From positions 985,001-1,049,000 of the forward strand of contig CANUEZ040000031.1 in assembly GCA_948099385.1 (NCBI GenBank): a stretch of DNA of 64,000 bases, given 5' to 3'. Shown here one piece after another: positions 35,810-49,164 of this stretch. The position numbers and the translations under genes are program-made. The notes under the pieces are model-generated. The model saw only the letters and a list, made by a program, of their open reading frames with translations. It was not told the origin of the DNA and searched no databases. Source of the stretch: Fasciola hepatica (taxonomy: Eukaryota; Platyhelminthes; Trematoda; Plagiorchiida; Fasciolidae). How positions within the stretch are numbered: position 1 is the first letter of the stretch; each line of letters begins with the position of its first letter.

Positions 35810-38800
35810 ATACAGAACACCGCTCTAACTCATGGCAGTAATTCTTTTTTTAGTCGATATTTCTGTTCAAAAGCTTGGTTGATATTGTGACGCAGGTTGA
35901 TTGGTTACCTTGAAATTATTTTGGTGGAAATAAAAACAGCGCATATATATTTGCTCTTCAGAAGTTTTGCGTCAGCTGGCAGTGCGTACATGTGACTTAC
36001 ATATTTCATCAACAACAGTTACCTGAGAAACATGTTCAACGAACAATAATCCACAATTTTATAGCTCCAATTGTATTATGACTAAAACATCCAGTTTTCG
36101 GTTTTGAAATGCGGGGTTCCTCCGTCAAGTAGTCCTAAAACGTTACCCGGAAATCGATAACTGCAGAATCCGGTATTACCAGGGGAACGAAAATGTACAT
36201 GTCAGATGACGGCCAGTGATAAAATGTGCCTCTTAATCCACCATCCAGTTTCATAATAGAACTCACGTCGCTTATGATCAAACAGTAGCTGGCCTTTGCT
36301 CAAAGTCTAAATCCTATGACTGAATCTCAAAAAAACAAAAGTGAACAAATCCCTCTCATACGTAGTTTAAAAATGTTTGGCGCATAAATCCTCGTATTGT
36401 GGAGCTCATCAAAAGTATCTAGCAAGGCAAAGCCAAGACCAAGGTCAGTTACATGACCGGTAACATTTGAGAAGATTTTTCGATCAAACAAATGAAAACG
36501 GTGCCGATGGACCTGAATATTCTACTACATCACAGAGTGCAACCCGATGGGTTGAATCAAATCCGTTTGAAAAAATACTGGTGGTTCCCTGAAAATTAAT
36601 AAACAACAGGCCGGACAGGCCGTTCTATTTATTCAGACTATGTAGTATCTTACAAAAATGCACAAGCAGATCAGGACACCCAACACGATTATTCAGAGAT
36701 ACACTTGCGTTTGTGTGCATCATTCATTTAGTCAATGCACTGTTTCTCCTTGGTAAATGTTGCTTATTCTACCATGACAAACCGCATGTGTTAATGCATC
36801 AATTCTGATCACTTAACATAATTCTTTTAGGGGAAAAGACTTTGTCATTGATTTACTGTGATTTCAGGTGGAAACGTGAAATGCGTAGTATTGCTAAGTT
36901 TCTAAGATGAAATGAATTAGAATATTGAGAACTATAATTTGATTATCAAAAGACTGCATAATTTTCCAGTCAAAATCATAACAGACCGCTTATTCGATTG
37001 GAGAGCAATTCAAAAATTCGCAGTCAAAGTTTCACAGGACGTCATGTTATCGATTTCCTATCTGCAGACTTTATTTTGTCATTTATATTTAGGAACACCT
37101 GTGTACCAATTAAGATGTTTCACTCAACATAGAGTGCACGGAAAAACCATTCGATCGGCTGGAATGGCTCCGCTCTGACCAACTACAATACGGTCACCGG
37201 TCTATGACAGAGGGGAGAATGGAGGTCTTGAATTACCCAGCTGTTCTACGTGGTACAGGATTATATGGTATTTTAGTTCGTATTAATTACGCATGTCAAA
37301 ACTCCTCACGCGTTTCACTAGTAATTCACAAAACAATAACGCAACAGTACCATGGATTACACAAATATCCCTTTTCTCCACCGGTCATTACGTTTACATT
37401 ATAGTCTCACATGTTCATTCATTTTCGAGTAGTTACGTGACATTATTTTTTTAAAAGCTGGTGGATTGTGTTTCGCCGGCGAATAAATGCAGTCATTGAC
37501 CTAACTTATAGAAGGGTTCTTCAAGAATTAGGAACTATGCATTGAAAAATGTATGCAGCATTTTTGCGGGTGACATTAAGTAGAGGCGTCCATCGGAATT
37601 GATTAGTTACGTAATAAACAGTTTATAGGTCTGCCATAACCATCACACTACAGATTACACATTTCGAACAGGGAGACTATGTTTCTATGATCAATCTGGA
37701 AATTGCCCATGTAATATGAGAAAAAAGTGTAAACCCTATGGGCCAGTTAGCCCGGTTTACCCTCGAGGTAAAAAACTCACTCAAAGTGCGATTTAATTTA
37801 CCGATTCTGAGTTGGTGTTGCAGAAACTATGTTAAGTTGGGCAGACAGAGAATAATTAGATATTCTAAACCCATGAAGTTTACTTAAGTAAGGCACACTT
37901 TGATTACTTATCATGCATCGATGATACCGTCAGCTTCCTAGTTTTGCCGCAACATTTTGGAAAATAACTTTTGTAATGGATGTAAGCAGAGCATATTCAG
38001 AAAAATAAACCGACCCAATAGTGTTAGAGCAGAGACGAAGATGTTTTCCGACAGCTCTGTAGGAGAAAAGCTCTTGATTTGAAGTAAGAAATCACTCCAC
38101 AACTAAGAGATTATTTCACCTTGAAACAATACGGAAGAAACAGGGCAGGAGGGGAATCACACCCCACTTATGACTGCTTTTTCCAAGACTGGGAACAAAT
38201 TCGATATTGTTGAGATACGAGTAGGTGGAATGAACCGATGAAAAAGTCAACGGGGTCATAGATGTGTTCGATATCGTGAGGCTTCAAAGGCGATTTTGAA
38301 AAAGATAGGTAACAAAGTTAGATGTGAAAATAACCACAGGCTTACGAGTACCGCAGGAAAGAAGAAAGTTGAAACTCCCCAGAAGCGATGTGGAAACGAA
38401 ACCGTTGATGGCAATTACCATGATTTATCCGAGAGAAACTGCCGCTGATAGCGAATTCGAGAACTTTCTCTAATAGGATCTTGTATCGGCCCGGGGTGAA
38501 AACCAAATAGTTTGCTTTCAACCCAAAAACGCGATGCTGACGACCTTGCTTGCTCGTCGTAAACTCGAACTCGGCAGTGAAACTTCGGGTCTGGCAGGTT
38601 TACGTCATCAAGTGAAAACTTAAAAATATAGCTGAAATTGAAAATATGGAGTATAACCTGCACACTGCAGTCGCGAACGCTGGATAATACTCAAAATTAA
38701 TTTAAATAAATTTATGACACATACCAATATAAAATATTGAGTATACTCGCTCAACACCATGGAAAATTTGATAATATTAACGTCCAGAAGCAACATCTGG

Positions 38801-41800
38801 AAGCTATTTCGCGTAGTTTATTCGCACTTCGTTCGTACTGAGATCACTAGATTCAGGAAAACACGAATGGTCGCTGTAAATGCAGATCAGCCTAGCTCGC
38901 TTGACTCGCTAGGTGGACACTGGGATCATCGTGCGACAGGAATGACGAAACCCTAAATCACTACCGATTTTTGAAATGAACTGGCACTAACCAGTTTGTA
39001 CATGATAACACAACCCTGCCGGAGCCATGGTTTCTTGCCCATTCTGTGCGTGCGAGAAGCAAGCGTAGTCAGTGTCCGTGCGTGGTTATGTAGATTGTGA
39101 GAGAAATAAGAGCTTCGTTCTCCATGGCCCACTCTCTATTTGCTTTAGCTTGGAGCAAAATGATGAGACGCTAGACGATTCTGGAGCTGCCTAAACATTT
39201 TGAGTTTGCTTCCTCTCCGAAATTCTGCGTTGGGTTTTGTTCAAAAGGACATCACGCTCTAGGTGTGATAGAAGCTAACTTAAAAGGAAACATACATTCG
39301 GGGGAAATGAAACCCAAATTACAAGCTTTAGGAAGCATGGGAAAATCAACAAATTCTCAAAGTTTTGGGAACAAAGTAGAAATGAAAGAACAGAATTATG
39401 ATTAGATTTTAGTTCCTTTGATCTAAGTAAATTTTGCGAGCACCATGTGGGGAAGAAAGTTGGTTCCGATACTGTTGCAGACATATCAGCCACTCGTGTT
39501 CTGTAGAGCCAAATTAGTGGTAATCTAAGGCTAAATGAGAGGAAAAAAGATTCCCATAATTTCATTGAATAAAATTCTTCCGATCTTCTCATTCGCCAGT
39601 TTCTTGCATATTTGCTTTACACGAGAAAACATCGCAAATATTTCACCGTTGATTCAGACCCTCTTCTGACCAATTCAACGAAGCTATTCTGTTGTGTAGG
39701 GTATGGATAGAAGTCCTTCACAAGAATGGGTGAAGATATCAGCCTCTGGGACACTTTTCCTCCAAAGTATGACCAAACGTGTTTCACTAGTTTATATTCT
39801 GCACTCTTACCAAGATTGTCTAAATTAAACGAATACGAATTGGTATTGCCAATCAAAAATCTCGGCGAATACGCGGTTCGCTTGAATCATCTGATGTAAC
39901 CGCAGATTGGTTAGGATTCATTTCGGTGTTGTGTACTGAAGTGAAATTTAACTGACGAACATGCCTAACATTATCAAAGGTACTTGAATGCATACCTGGC
40001 CTTAATTGTTGGAGATTTCCACAGTTGCCGGATCACAATAATTATATTCAAGGTGGAATTAAGCGCCGATGGTCGTTCACGAATTAATCTTAGTCAATAT
40101 GCATTCCGTACTGACTCATTGGCATAGATGTCAATGGCATATGATGACTTATTGAAATGATGGCAGGAAGATGTTATCTCATACTCGAGTATTAGTTCCG
40201 TCATGGTCTGATAAACAGTGGATAAAATACTATGATAAAACTCAACCCATAGTCGGATAGAATATATCAACCTTACTATTCTTTGACACACCTCTTACGA
40301 TTGACGAAGTCAGCTTTGCTAGAGCAAACATAAATTCGTTTTCCTTTTATAACATGGAAGAAATTTATTAAAAACAGAACAGATTTATCTGACCATTTAA
40401 GGGGTTTCGGGCTTCCACGAGATTTATTCAGTCAGTGATCGCAAGCAAGAATATGCGAATATGTATCACGACCGATGAGGCTCTTGTATTCACAAAATCA
40501 CAATCGAATTAGCATCATTATTTGTAGTCCTGTCCCTATTTCGTACTAGTGATGATTGGTCTTTTTAACGAGTTTAGAGAATGACCGCAGTTGCTTGACC
40601 GTCTGAGGTTGTTTCAGATGAATTAGATTCGTGGAAGATTCTGTTGTTTCGATGAAATTGAATATCCAAGATTCAACAACAGTCGGGTTAGCGACCCACT
40701 CTGTGATCTTGGGTTGGATACCGTTGAGCGAATACTACACAAACGGCGATCTTACTTGGTTTTCAGCGAAACTGACAAATATGGCCAGCTTATTCACACT
40801 GAGTACCTATTGGTCAGTATACCACCAACCGTCACATCGACCGAGCTCGGTGTTTAAACATGGTACATTTAGAGGTATAGCCTGCAGATTCCATTGTCGT
40901 TTACCTCATTCCAAGCATACAACGTAAAGTAAACCATTGGAAGTAGCAATAAATAAAACTTGAACCTCTAGGAACGTGCCTTTGTTTGGTAAAATGGGTC
41001 ATTTCCTATGGCTGCATAATTCAATCGTTTTTCATCTAGTTTGGAGATGTCTTTGGGTATCATTTGCAATTATTTGGGGCGGTGCTTATTATAGGATGAC
41101 AAAATGATGTTTTCAAGGACAATCGCACTGGGACCCGTTGTTCATACTGCCTACGAATTAAACTGTGGAGAACACGAATAAGACAGCATGGGGTTGAGTC
41201 GACCGCTGAGGAGAAGACTCAAGTCTGTGAACCACTACTGAAAGATTCTGCTTCTTTCAATGAGGCACTGAAGGTTAAAGTTGGTCATAACTGAGTGGAA
41301 ATGCAGAGTGAATAGAGTGCGACTTTAATATTGGTTGCAATTCACAGCCATTTCACCGCTGATACAGTTTGATCACTTCCTTATTTTGCAGTGTCATCGA
41401 CTGATGGATGGTTGTGAGGTTATTCAACAGACTTCAACTTATTCTCTGCCACAGTGCTTGTGAAGAGGAGGGTGAAATCTTTTGGATGAAATGTCATACG
41501 AAATGATTATTTTATTGATTCCTGTAGTGAAACAATTAGGAGGCCGATAAGATTATTGGTGCAACACGCAAGGAGGTACTTTTTGGTAGATTTTACGCAC
41601 TACCAATCCCGAAAAACGACCAAGCATAGAGTCCGATTTCAAAGAGAATAAGGCTTTGATGTGGCTTCCCGTGTTTATTGACGCACATTTGTTACGTGAA
41701 ATCCCGATAGCACTGTTTGCTGATGCCAAGCTTGGGTATCTGTGACGAACATACCCACCCGCAAACACGTAAACCGTCCTGAGGACTTCGGTCCCAGATA

Positions 41801-42960
41801 AGTTGGTTTACACCAGCATCGGTTTATAAGGTGTCTAGTAGTACTGTTGTTAGTGTATGATTTTTGGGTGTTTTATTCTCGGCGAAAGGAAAACTTGTGA
41901 GGTGAATTCCTCTAAGAAAGCCGTTTTGAGCGGGGCGCCAAAATCCACAGTCGAATACGAAAGCCTTCTTGAGCCACATAATACTTCATGGAGAGAGCCG
42001 AAGTAGCAGGTTGCAAGGGAACGCGTAATTCTGTCCTAGGAAACATGTGAATGCAGATTTGTAGATGCTGGTTCACCAGGACCATCTCGTTATCTTGCTG
42101 GCCGCAGAGAAGCAAAATTATGTCATTGATGCACTAACCTAGCGGCGTTGTCTGCGTTAGCGAAAATGACGAGGTAATTCAAAGCCAGTATGTGATCAAA
42201 GTGAAGAAGTGCGGAACCGGATGCGAGTTCATTCAGCGTGGTTTGCATATCAAGTTTGGATGTATTGTGCATCCTAAGGGCATGATAGTTGGTGGCTCAC
42301 ACCAGCATCGGTTTCTGTTCATTGCCAAAACAATTTTATTTTGTTGTCGAAAACATTAACTAGTGCGGCTTTCTTATGGTAGGTAACGGTACCTTTTCTA
42401 TGCGCACAGTTAGGGATAACCCTAGAGGTTTCATCGAAGTCCCAACCGCCATTGGGGTGGGGCAGGACGATGCATCTCAATGTCTTAGGAGAATTTTGTC
42501 AATAGTGTAGGGTTGAGGTACAGCCAATGATCATTACAGAAAGTCAAAATATAACTACCCTACCATTCCCATCAAACGAAACACAAATTCAAATCTTATG
42601 TGAGTGTGCCTCACTCCAGATGATATAATTGCACGTGAAAGGTTCCCAATATTCTAGGTATTTCGTCTTCTTTGCGTGGATCGTTATCCTACGAGTCACA
42701 CATTTCAGAGAAATTGTTCTCTCTGTTCTTGTGATCTGAGTTCATTTCTCAGTAATCAGCTAAAGCATATGCCGACATCCGTTTACATTTCGCCCCAAGT
42801 TCCTCGAAAATTTCAAGATACGATTAGCTAAGTAGCATACGTCGATGCAGAAATGCTAGCTTGTCTGCCAACTTTGTCTTAGTACACAATAATTCGACTT
42901 GTATGTGATGCAGCGGGAGCTAGTCGGGAACCTAGAAAGCTATCTAGAGATTTGGACTTT
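35810..42960. other. Intergenic stretch, no supported gene
   Basis: Frames up to about 105 residues (for example 39275-39592 minus, 40631-40927 plus) have no signal peptide followed by conserved cysteines, no recognised domains and no counterpart elsewhere in the window. Two copies of CACCAGCATCGGTTT occur at 41811-41825 and 42300-42314. No transposon could be identified with confidence. Confidence 0.45.
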
Positions 42961-44589
42961 TGAACGTTGCTAAGGCTTTTTGAGCCTCAAGAAAACAGTA
43001 CTTAAAGTATTTTCGAATAAATTGGTCATATTCGATGTTATAAACCTTCTGCTATGATCTCTAGATTTTGTATTATGTTCTGCTCAAATGAGGTGGAGAG
43101 ATTCCTATTTCCAGACCGATAATTATCGGTCGTAACGGATATGCTTGATCATTAGTTGCTCTGGAATGGATCAGTTTATGAGTTGGTTGCGGACACGGAA
43201 GACAACTTCCAAATAGCAATTACCACTCAATAAATTTCTCCACTCAGTGGTTTTGACAAAACCTGACCAACAGTATTGTAATCGTATAGACAACCGAACC
43301 TCAGACTCTAGCTCTGGATCGATCTGATCCCCTACCCTTTATTTCAAGTTTGTGTTTTCATCAACATTTTGTGCCACACCGAATCACTCTCTGAACCACA
43401 CATCCGACAGTGACCTCACACGAACGCTAACTAAAGCGTGCATTGATAGCCTCCATGAACTTTGACCCAAATTTTGCTAATAAAATTCCGTTCACTTGAC
43501 AGATTGAACTCTAAAATGCTGTATACCAGGCTATTTATGATTCATTCAGCAGTTATCGCTGACATATGTACAGTTTCTGTGTATTATTTATGGTTGTTTA
43601 TAAAAACCGTACTGAAAACTACAAATGGTTGGTTGATGTTTTTTGACTATGCCGCGCGTATCTCAACGACTACTAGGATTCTGTCAAAGATATATCATTC
43701 ACAGAAAAGCGTCTTGGTCAGTAGAAAACACCAGTCAGCTAATGTTGTGCTTAGGACGATTGCTGACCATTATTCCAAATTGACTTCCTGCGCGAACTAA
43801 TTAGGTACGAGCTTGTTACAGTGCAAAATATTCGATCCTTAAGCACTCGCATCATTTGCACTTTACAGTCGACACATATCACTATTCGAATCCCAGAGGA
43901 CCCCAGATGTGTTAACCGATCAATTGAGCAACATATGGATTTGCTTAGGTTAGTTATGGTACAGTTCTCAGTCGCCTGATTTCGTCACGGATAAACCAAC
44001 TTCAGAAAGCATGTCGAAAGCTGTTCCATTCTAGACAAATAGTCTTTATAAATACCAGTACAGCCGTTTCATTGACCTTCGGAAATAGAGGACGAGGTTT
44101 AGACTGATTTGGCAGATGAATCCTAAAGATCACTTGTTTTACCAAAAAGGCAGCTGAAATGTGCAGCACAAATGTTGATACCTGCAGTAGAGGGTGGAAC
44201 TATTCAAGCGGTCACAATCCACACACTTTACACAAACAAATCACTATCCCAGTCTCCTTCGAATCAGGAAAGTCCCTAAAGAACCACGTTACAAATGATG
44301 CTCCACCTATGGGACAGATACGATCAGTGGTATTAGGTTGTTGGTTCCTCACAACGGTTAAGCAGAACCGGTTTATATATGTTCATGTAGTTCATCTTCA
44401 CATAGAGGAGTAAGAATTTGCTGATTTCGCGGTGTCAAAAAAAAAATAAGCTGGATTCAGTTGAAAGATGAGCAGAATAGTTACTTCGCTCAGTTCTGAG
44501 GACCCACAGGTACTGTTGAATATCATCAGCTGGAAGTTGTAAATTTGCTTAACCTAGCATGCAATATCTGTGCAGCACCAATTACCAGG

Positions 44590-44762
44590 TACAAATAAGT
44601 CGGAGCACACGAAGTTGCAATTTCGAGGAATATGACTTTGTGAAAATTAACAATCTGGGACTTACAGATTGTTCAGATAGTGCTCGAACACCATTGATAA
44701 CGTGTATGGTGGAAAACTATTCAAGTTGGTTTGCGAAAATGAAGGAAAGCAACAGAGGGTGA
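44590..44762 (+). pseudogene. Block C, unit 3 copy
   Basis: The frame matches block C of the left arm and of unit 4, with the conserved Arg-Ser-Cys-Asn-Phe-Glu-Glu-Tyr start and a stop at 44760-44762. Its C-terminal part is more like unit 4 (Met-Val-Glu/Met-Met-Glu, then Glu-Ser-Asn before the stop) than the left arm. The Met opening the frame at 44559 is not conserved. Function unknown. Confidence 0.4.
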
Positions 44763-45025
44763 CGTACCAATCACCTTCATACAATGAGAAAAAACCTGGT
44801 CCTACTTGAAGTATTATCAAATCGCATTAAAATGCACAATGAAACAGGTTTCAGTTACCACATCCCTACTATTTACTCAAAACAAAAGATTCGCACCTCC
44901 CGTTGAAGAAAAGCTATTGTTCATTTTATCCATCACTATGGAGAAAGAGCAACATTTTTACAATCAACCAATTGCCGTGTATTGCCGTGTAGGCTTACGC
45001 CCACTCCCGACCCTTGACCAGTCAC

Positions 45026-45033
45026 GATAAAAG
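45026..45033 (+). promoter_or_regulatory. Putative TATA element of gene A, unit 3
   Basis: GATAAAAG, 40 bases before the start codon and preceded by TTGACCAGTCAC, as in the left arm (GACCAGTCGC). Spacing and sequence are conserved although surrounding bases have changed. Confidence 0.5.
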
Positions 45034-45065
45034 GAGTGTCAATTAGGCCTGTGGACACAATCAAC

Positions 45066-45658
45066 ATGAGACACCCAAAGTTCGTAGTAATTTTCCCTCT
45101 GGTCGCGTTCCAGGGTTTGGTGATAGGTGAATGTCTTCTGGAATGTAAAACTGGACGCAACCCTAGTTGGGTAAAGATGGACGTTTACCCGCATGTTGGA
45201 TCGGAATCTGACAGCTGTGACGCTGCAGATATTGAAGGGTGCCGAATAAATGCACTTAGATGGAGGTTAAATGTGAACATATTCGTATTTGACACGGTAG
45301 GTTCAATAAAGTTGTAGTTTTGTGGTTTTGTTTTATACGTATATTCCGAACACCAGATCCTCTGGTTGTCTTTTTCTCCAAGGGGAAAAACATATGACAT
45401 TGCAAAAATGCCAGACAGTTATCATTATATCGATGGATCCGTTTACGTCATGCTCGCAAATTGTCTATGACTGCTTTTTCCAGAGATCGGGTTATTGCAG
45501 TTTTGGAATCATATCAAATATACCAAAGCAATCAATGGAATCGACCAAGAAACAGGTGTACTTGAAGGTGTGCTGTGGTAAGCAGACTTCCATTTGATTA
45601 TTTCCTAATTGTTTACTTGCATCATTCGTTTTTGATTTGAATAGGCTATTTTTTCTAA
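45066..45658 (+). pseudogene. Gene A, unit 3 copy, single frameshift
   Basis: This is the best-preserved copy. The start at 45066 opens a signal peptide (hydrophobic core Phe-Val-Val-Ile-Phe, likely cut before Glu-Cys) and about 55 mature residues with five cysteines. The frame closes at 45317 because two bases are missing relative to the left copy near 45310. The second half is fully open in the next frame (45322-45577) with seven Cys and ends Val-Cys-Cys. An intron at 45578-45644 (GTAAGC to TTTGAATAG) leads to a four-residue last exon and stop at 45656-45658. A very short intron starting GTAGGT at 45298 was considered, but no acceptor restores the frame. Confidence 0.6.
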
Positions 45659-45846
45659 TGTAGGATAACCTGAAAACAACAGTAAAGGGAATATATTATC
45701 GTATTCATTTATCATTTTGCACACGTGCGGACATACAAAGTCTCCTTCCCCCCATTACATTTTCTGGTTTTATAAATGGGGAACTACCGGCCAACTTCTC
45801 TTTCGTTTCGATCCCAGACTTGTTTCTGTATTTGACTCCTTCTATT

Positions 45847-45852
45847 GAATAA
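45847..45852 (+). terminator. polyA signal of gene A, unit 3
   Basis: AATAAA about 190 bases after the last exon, at the position conserved in all four copies. Confidence 0.55.
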
Positions 45853-48119
45853 AAAGACGTTTGTCGCATCACTGAGCAGTTGTTCATTTTTCCATTTATT
45901 TGGGTTATTGAAACAAACATCAGTGCAAAATGTATCATAAAGTTTACAAGCACGTTACCGATGAAAAATGTCGTCAATATGCCTACTGATATTTGTGCCT
46001 GGCTGATATGTTTATTGAGTTTCAGGGGCTGGTTCCGGGCTGAAAGACCCTGTCGATTATCGCGAACGACACACTTTTCAACAGTTCATTGCATTTGCCT
46101 GTTAATTGGGAACAAACTGCAATTTTTTCGGAGAAATGGAAAAAACGGCATAGATAAAATGAAAATAATAGCATCGTCTACCACAGAAAAAGAGAGTTTT
46201 CCGCTTAGATCATAATAGTGTACGAAAAGCAACATAAGGTGTCCCAAAACCTTCTTTCCAACACAAAAAGCAATAAGAATAAGGACAGTAATAACAATAA
46301 CAATAATGAAAAACTAACATAGAAAAAAGGAGAACGAGCTAGTTTTTTAGGAAACTGAACTTGTGACGATTGCAGCCGTGGGTTATTAGTGTAAATACAT
46401 ATGAAGGAGTGGGGGTGACCAAATCAAAATGAAACTTCCTTAGCAATGCTTTACATTTTGTATGGTTCAGAATAAAAAAATTGTTTTTGGCCCGAAGCTG
46501 TTGATCAAATGAAGTGCACGTGATTAGAATTGATTGCTCCCCGTCACGTTCAAAATTCCCCGTTTTGGGTCATATCAATTTCAAGGTCATTCTTGAATCG
46601 CTGTTAAAAAAGATTTCGGTTATTTAAGACATGATTTATGCAGTGAAAACAAAGTTGACCGGTCTGATCGGTACTGTCTTCGCAATAAACAACGGGTGTT
46701 GACGAAACAACTGAAATAGATTCATGGACAGTTTTCAAATGTTTTCGTGTTGTCCGGTAACGGAAGAGTACGCCATGGTAGCTCTTTTTGTCCTTAAACT
46801 CAAGGGAAACTATGAGTATACCTTGATTTGAGATGACCAATATTTGGTCATTTCACCAAAAAAGCTTGTGTACTACGAACAAGTAAATAAACAGGGTAAG
46901 ATGGAGGAGAAGCGCACAAGCGCACGATTTTCTACACCCTGATGTTACTTTAGTCGACGATGGAATCGAACACACAGTAGAGGGAGCAAATTTTCCGGTG
47001 CTTGCAAATCACAAACTTCTCGCGAGCAGTTTACTCTCAACGTGTCCTTTGAATAAGAAACATCCAAGGCGATTCATGTGACAGATGACGCTTGACTGTT
47101 TTGAAGAATATGACGAATGACGTTTTCTGGATGTATCTTGACAACAGTTACTTAGATTAATATATTATATGCTCTTTGTCGATGGATCCCTAATGACCAC
47201 CGTTAGGCTTCCAACGAAGAAGCCTTGAAAGTATTTATCCTTCATAACTGAAACTTAGGCAAACCTGATACCACGGCGTCGATACAAAAATGGTATTCAG
47301 TTCAAAGATTGATAAAGAAGTTCCAATAACATTTTCAGGGAGGTTAAATGGAGTTTCGAATTCCAGTATCCTAGCATCAATCACTCGTGAAGATTCCCAG
47401 CTACAACTCTGTGGCAACGGCTACAACTGATACCATGAGTTACCTTGTCTGCTGTAACCACCAGGCGTTTCGCAAATAGGTGATCCGGAAATTACGTCAG
47501 AAAGACCCTCGAGCGTCTTTGCTTCATCGACTTCACAGGTCACTAGAGGACTTTCCCGATTTTCATACTGATAGCCAGCGGGTTTTCTCAGAACACACGT
47601 AAATTGATTTGCATATTATAAGATGAACATTTTAAACCGGCTGAAGAATTGGTTTTCTGGATCTACGTCACAAACTTATGCTGACCGCATGGCTACATTT
47701 AGTGAAATTCCTTCCCAATTCAGATTCGAATTTGTGAATTTGACATTTGACCAGATTAGCAAATCTAAAGAACGTCAAGAACCAACACCGACCAATAATT
47801 AGTTTAGTGTGACTGTCGTTTGATGTTGTGTTGTTCGTGAATCATTCATTCACCCTTCAACTTATATTAGCGCATCTGGTGATTTTCCGTAGCACACTTT
47901 GCTCTGATTGATTGATCAAATGCGTATTGCCTGCTTAGTGCTAATTTGATAGTAAATAGATGTGTTTTGTCAACTGATATAATTTCGTTCTTCCGCTTGT
48001 TCCCACTCTATGCTGATCACATGTTGATCCAAATATTTATGTTTTTTATTCTACCTACTGAATGTGGGAGATCGCACTCAATATTCCGTCAAACTTATGC
48101 AGGTGGGTAAGGATTTTAC

Positions 48120-48180
48120 TCACCCAATTCAAGATTATAATATAATGTAATATAATATATATAATAGCAATATAATAATG
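48120..48180. repeat. Low-complexity TA-rich tract
   Basis: An imperfect run of TATAAT-like units (TATAATGTAATATAATATAT). It has no counterpart in the palindrome arms. Confidence 0.7.
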
Positions 48181-48955
48181 TTCCATCGAAATCTCACAAA
48201 GTATAGTACAGCTTACCGATAGTATAAAAATGATGGTAACACATCTGAAAACAAAGGAATCAGTCTGCCACAGCCTTTTCGATGTCATTGATTATCATAT
48301 GAACAACAAAATATGAAAATTTCTCTTTGTTCGAGAGCTGTACGAATTGCGGTTGGATTGTTTTTGAGAGCACTCAAACCCTATACATTGATGGACAACT
48401 GGGATCGCTGTCCTAGACAATAATCCTGAAACTTATAGTAGATTTACTGCCAAATTTCAAAGCAACCTTGAGCTGCTTCGTTTTCTTGACAAGGTCGTTT
48501 AAATCAATATGTTTCTGAAACTGAACATGTGTTACATATATCGACCGTAAGAGCAAAGTGATTACATTGATTCATTCACCATTCTGCACTTGAGGTCCAA
48601 GAATGCTACTTGATTAGCCTGGGCTGAATGCTGTAATGTTACGGATAAGGTTGTGACAGGAACTCGATTTATTTTACGCAAATATGCACACGTATACGTG
48701 TTTTATTCACATCCAGTCACGGCCTTTCCGTGTGTAAAGGCAAGATTCAATTTCACGTCGTATGCAGCCATATTCTATTAATTAATTTTGTGAACAACGT
48801 GAAACAATTACAAGTATATGAAACTCTAACTAAATTTCGTATAAGGTATTTATCCTATATTTCATCGAAATCAGAACATTATCTGAACATTTTTACTTTT
48901 TGTCAGTGGTTACGTAGTGATTTGCTGCATGGCATTTTGTAAAAATGAGATTACA

Positions 48956-49164
48956 GTAGAACTTCATTGTTCAATGACACAATGTAGTCGAAGTCGTTGG
49001 TAGTTTGCCGACGTTTCGGTCACAACGGGTAACATTTTTCAAGACTAGGTTTAAAAACCAAATGAAAGAAGTCAATCTTGAAAATGGTTATCTGTGGTGA
49101 CCGAAACGTCGACAACCCACCAACGATTTCGACTCAGCTGTGTTATTGAACAATAAAATTCTAC
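48956..49164. mobile_element. MITE-like fold-back element of about 209 bp
   Basis: The two halves are reverse complements over about 90 bp each (GTAGAA outer ends and an inner GACGTTTCGGTCAC block at both sides) around a short AT-rich middle. No coding capacity. It interrupts gene B of unit 3 between b3 and b4 and has no equivalent in the palindrome arms, so it inserted after the units split. Confidence 0.85.

Noticed and set aside
45298..45317. A 20-bp micro-intron in gene A of unit 3 (GTAGGT to TAG)
   Set aside because: Too short for known spliceosomal introns, and removing it does not restore the downstream frame; a two-base deletion explains the break more simply.
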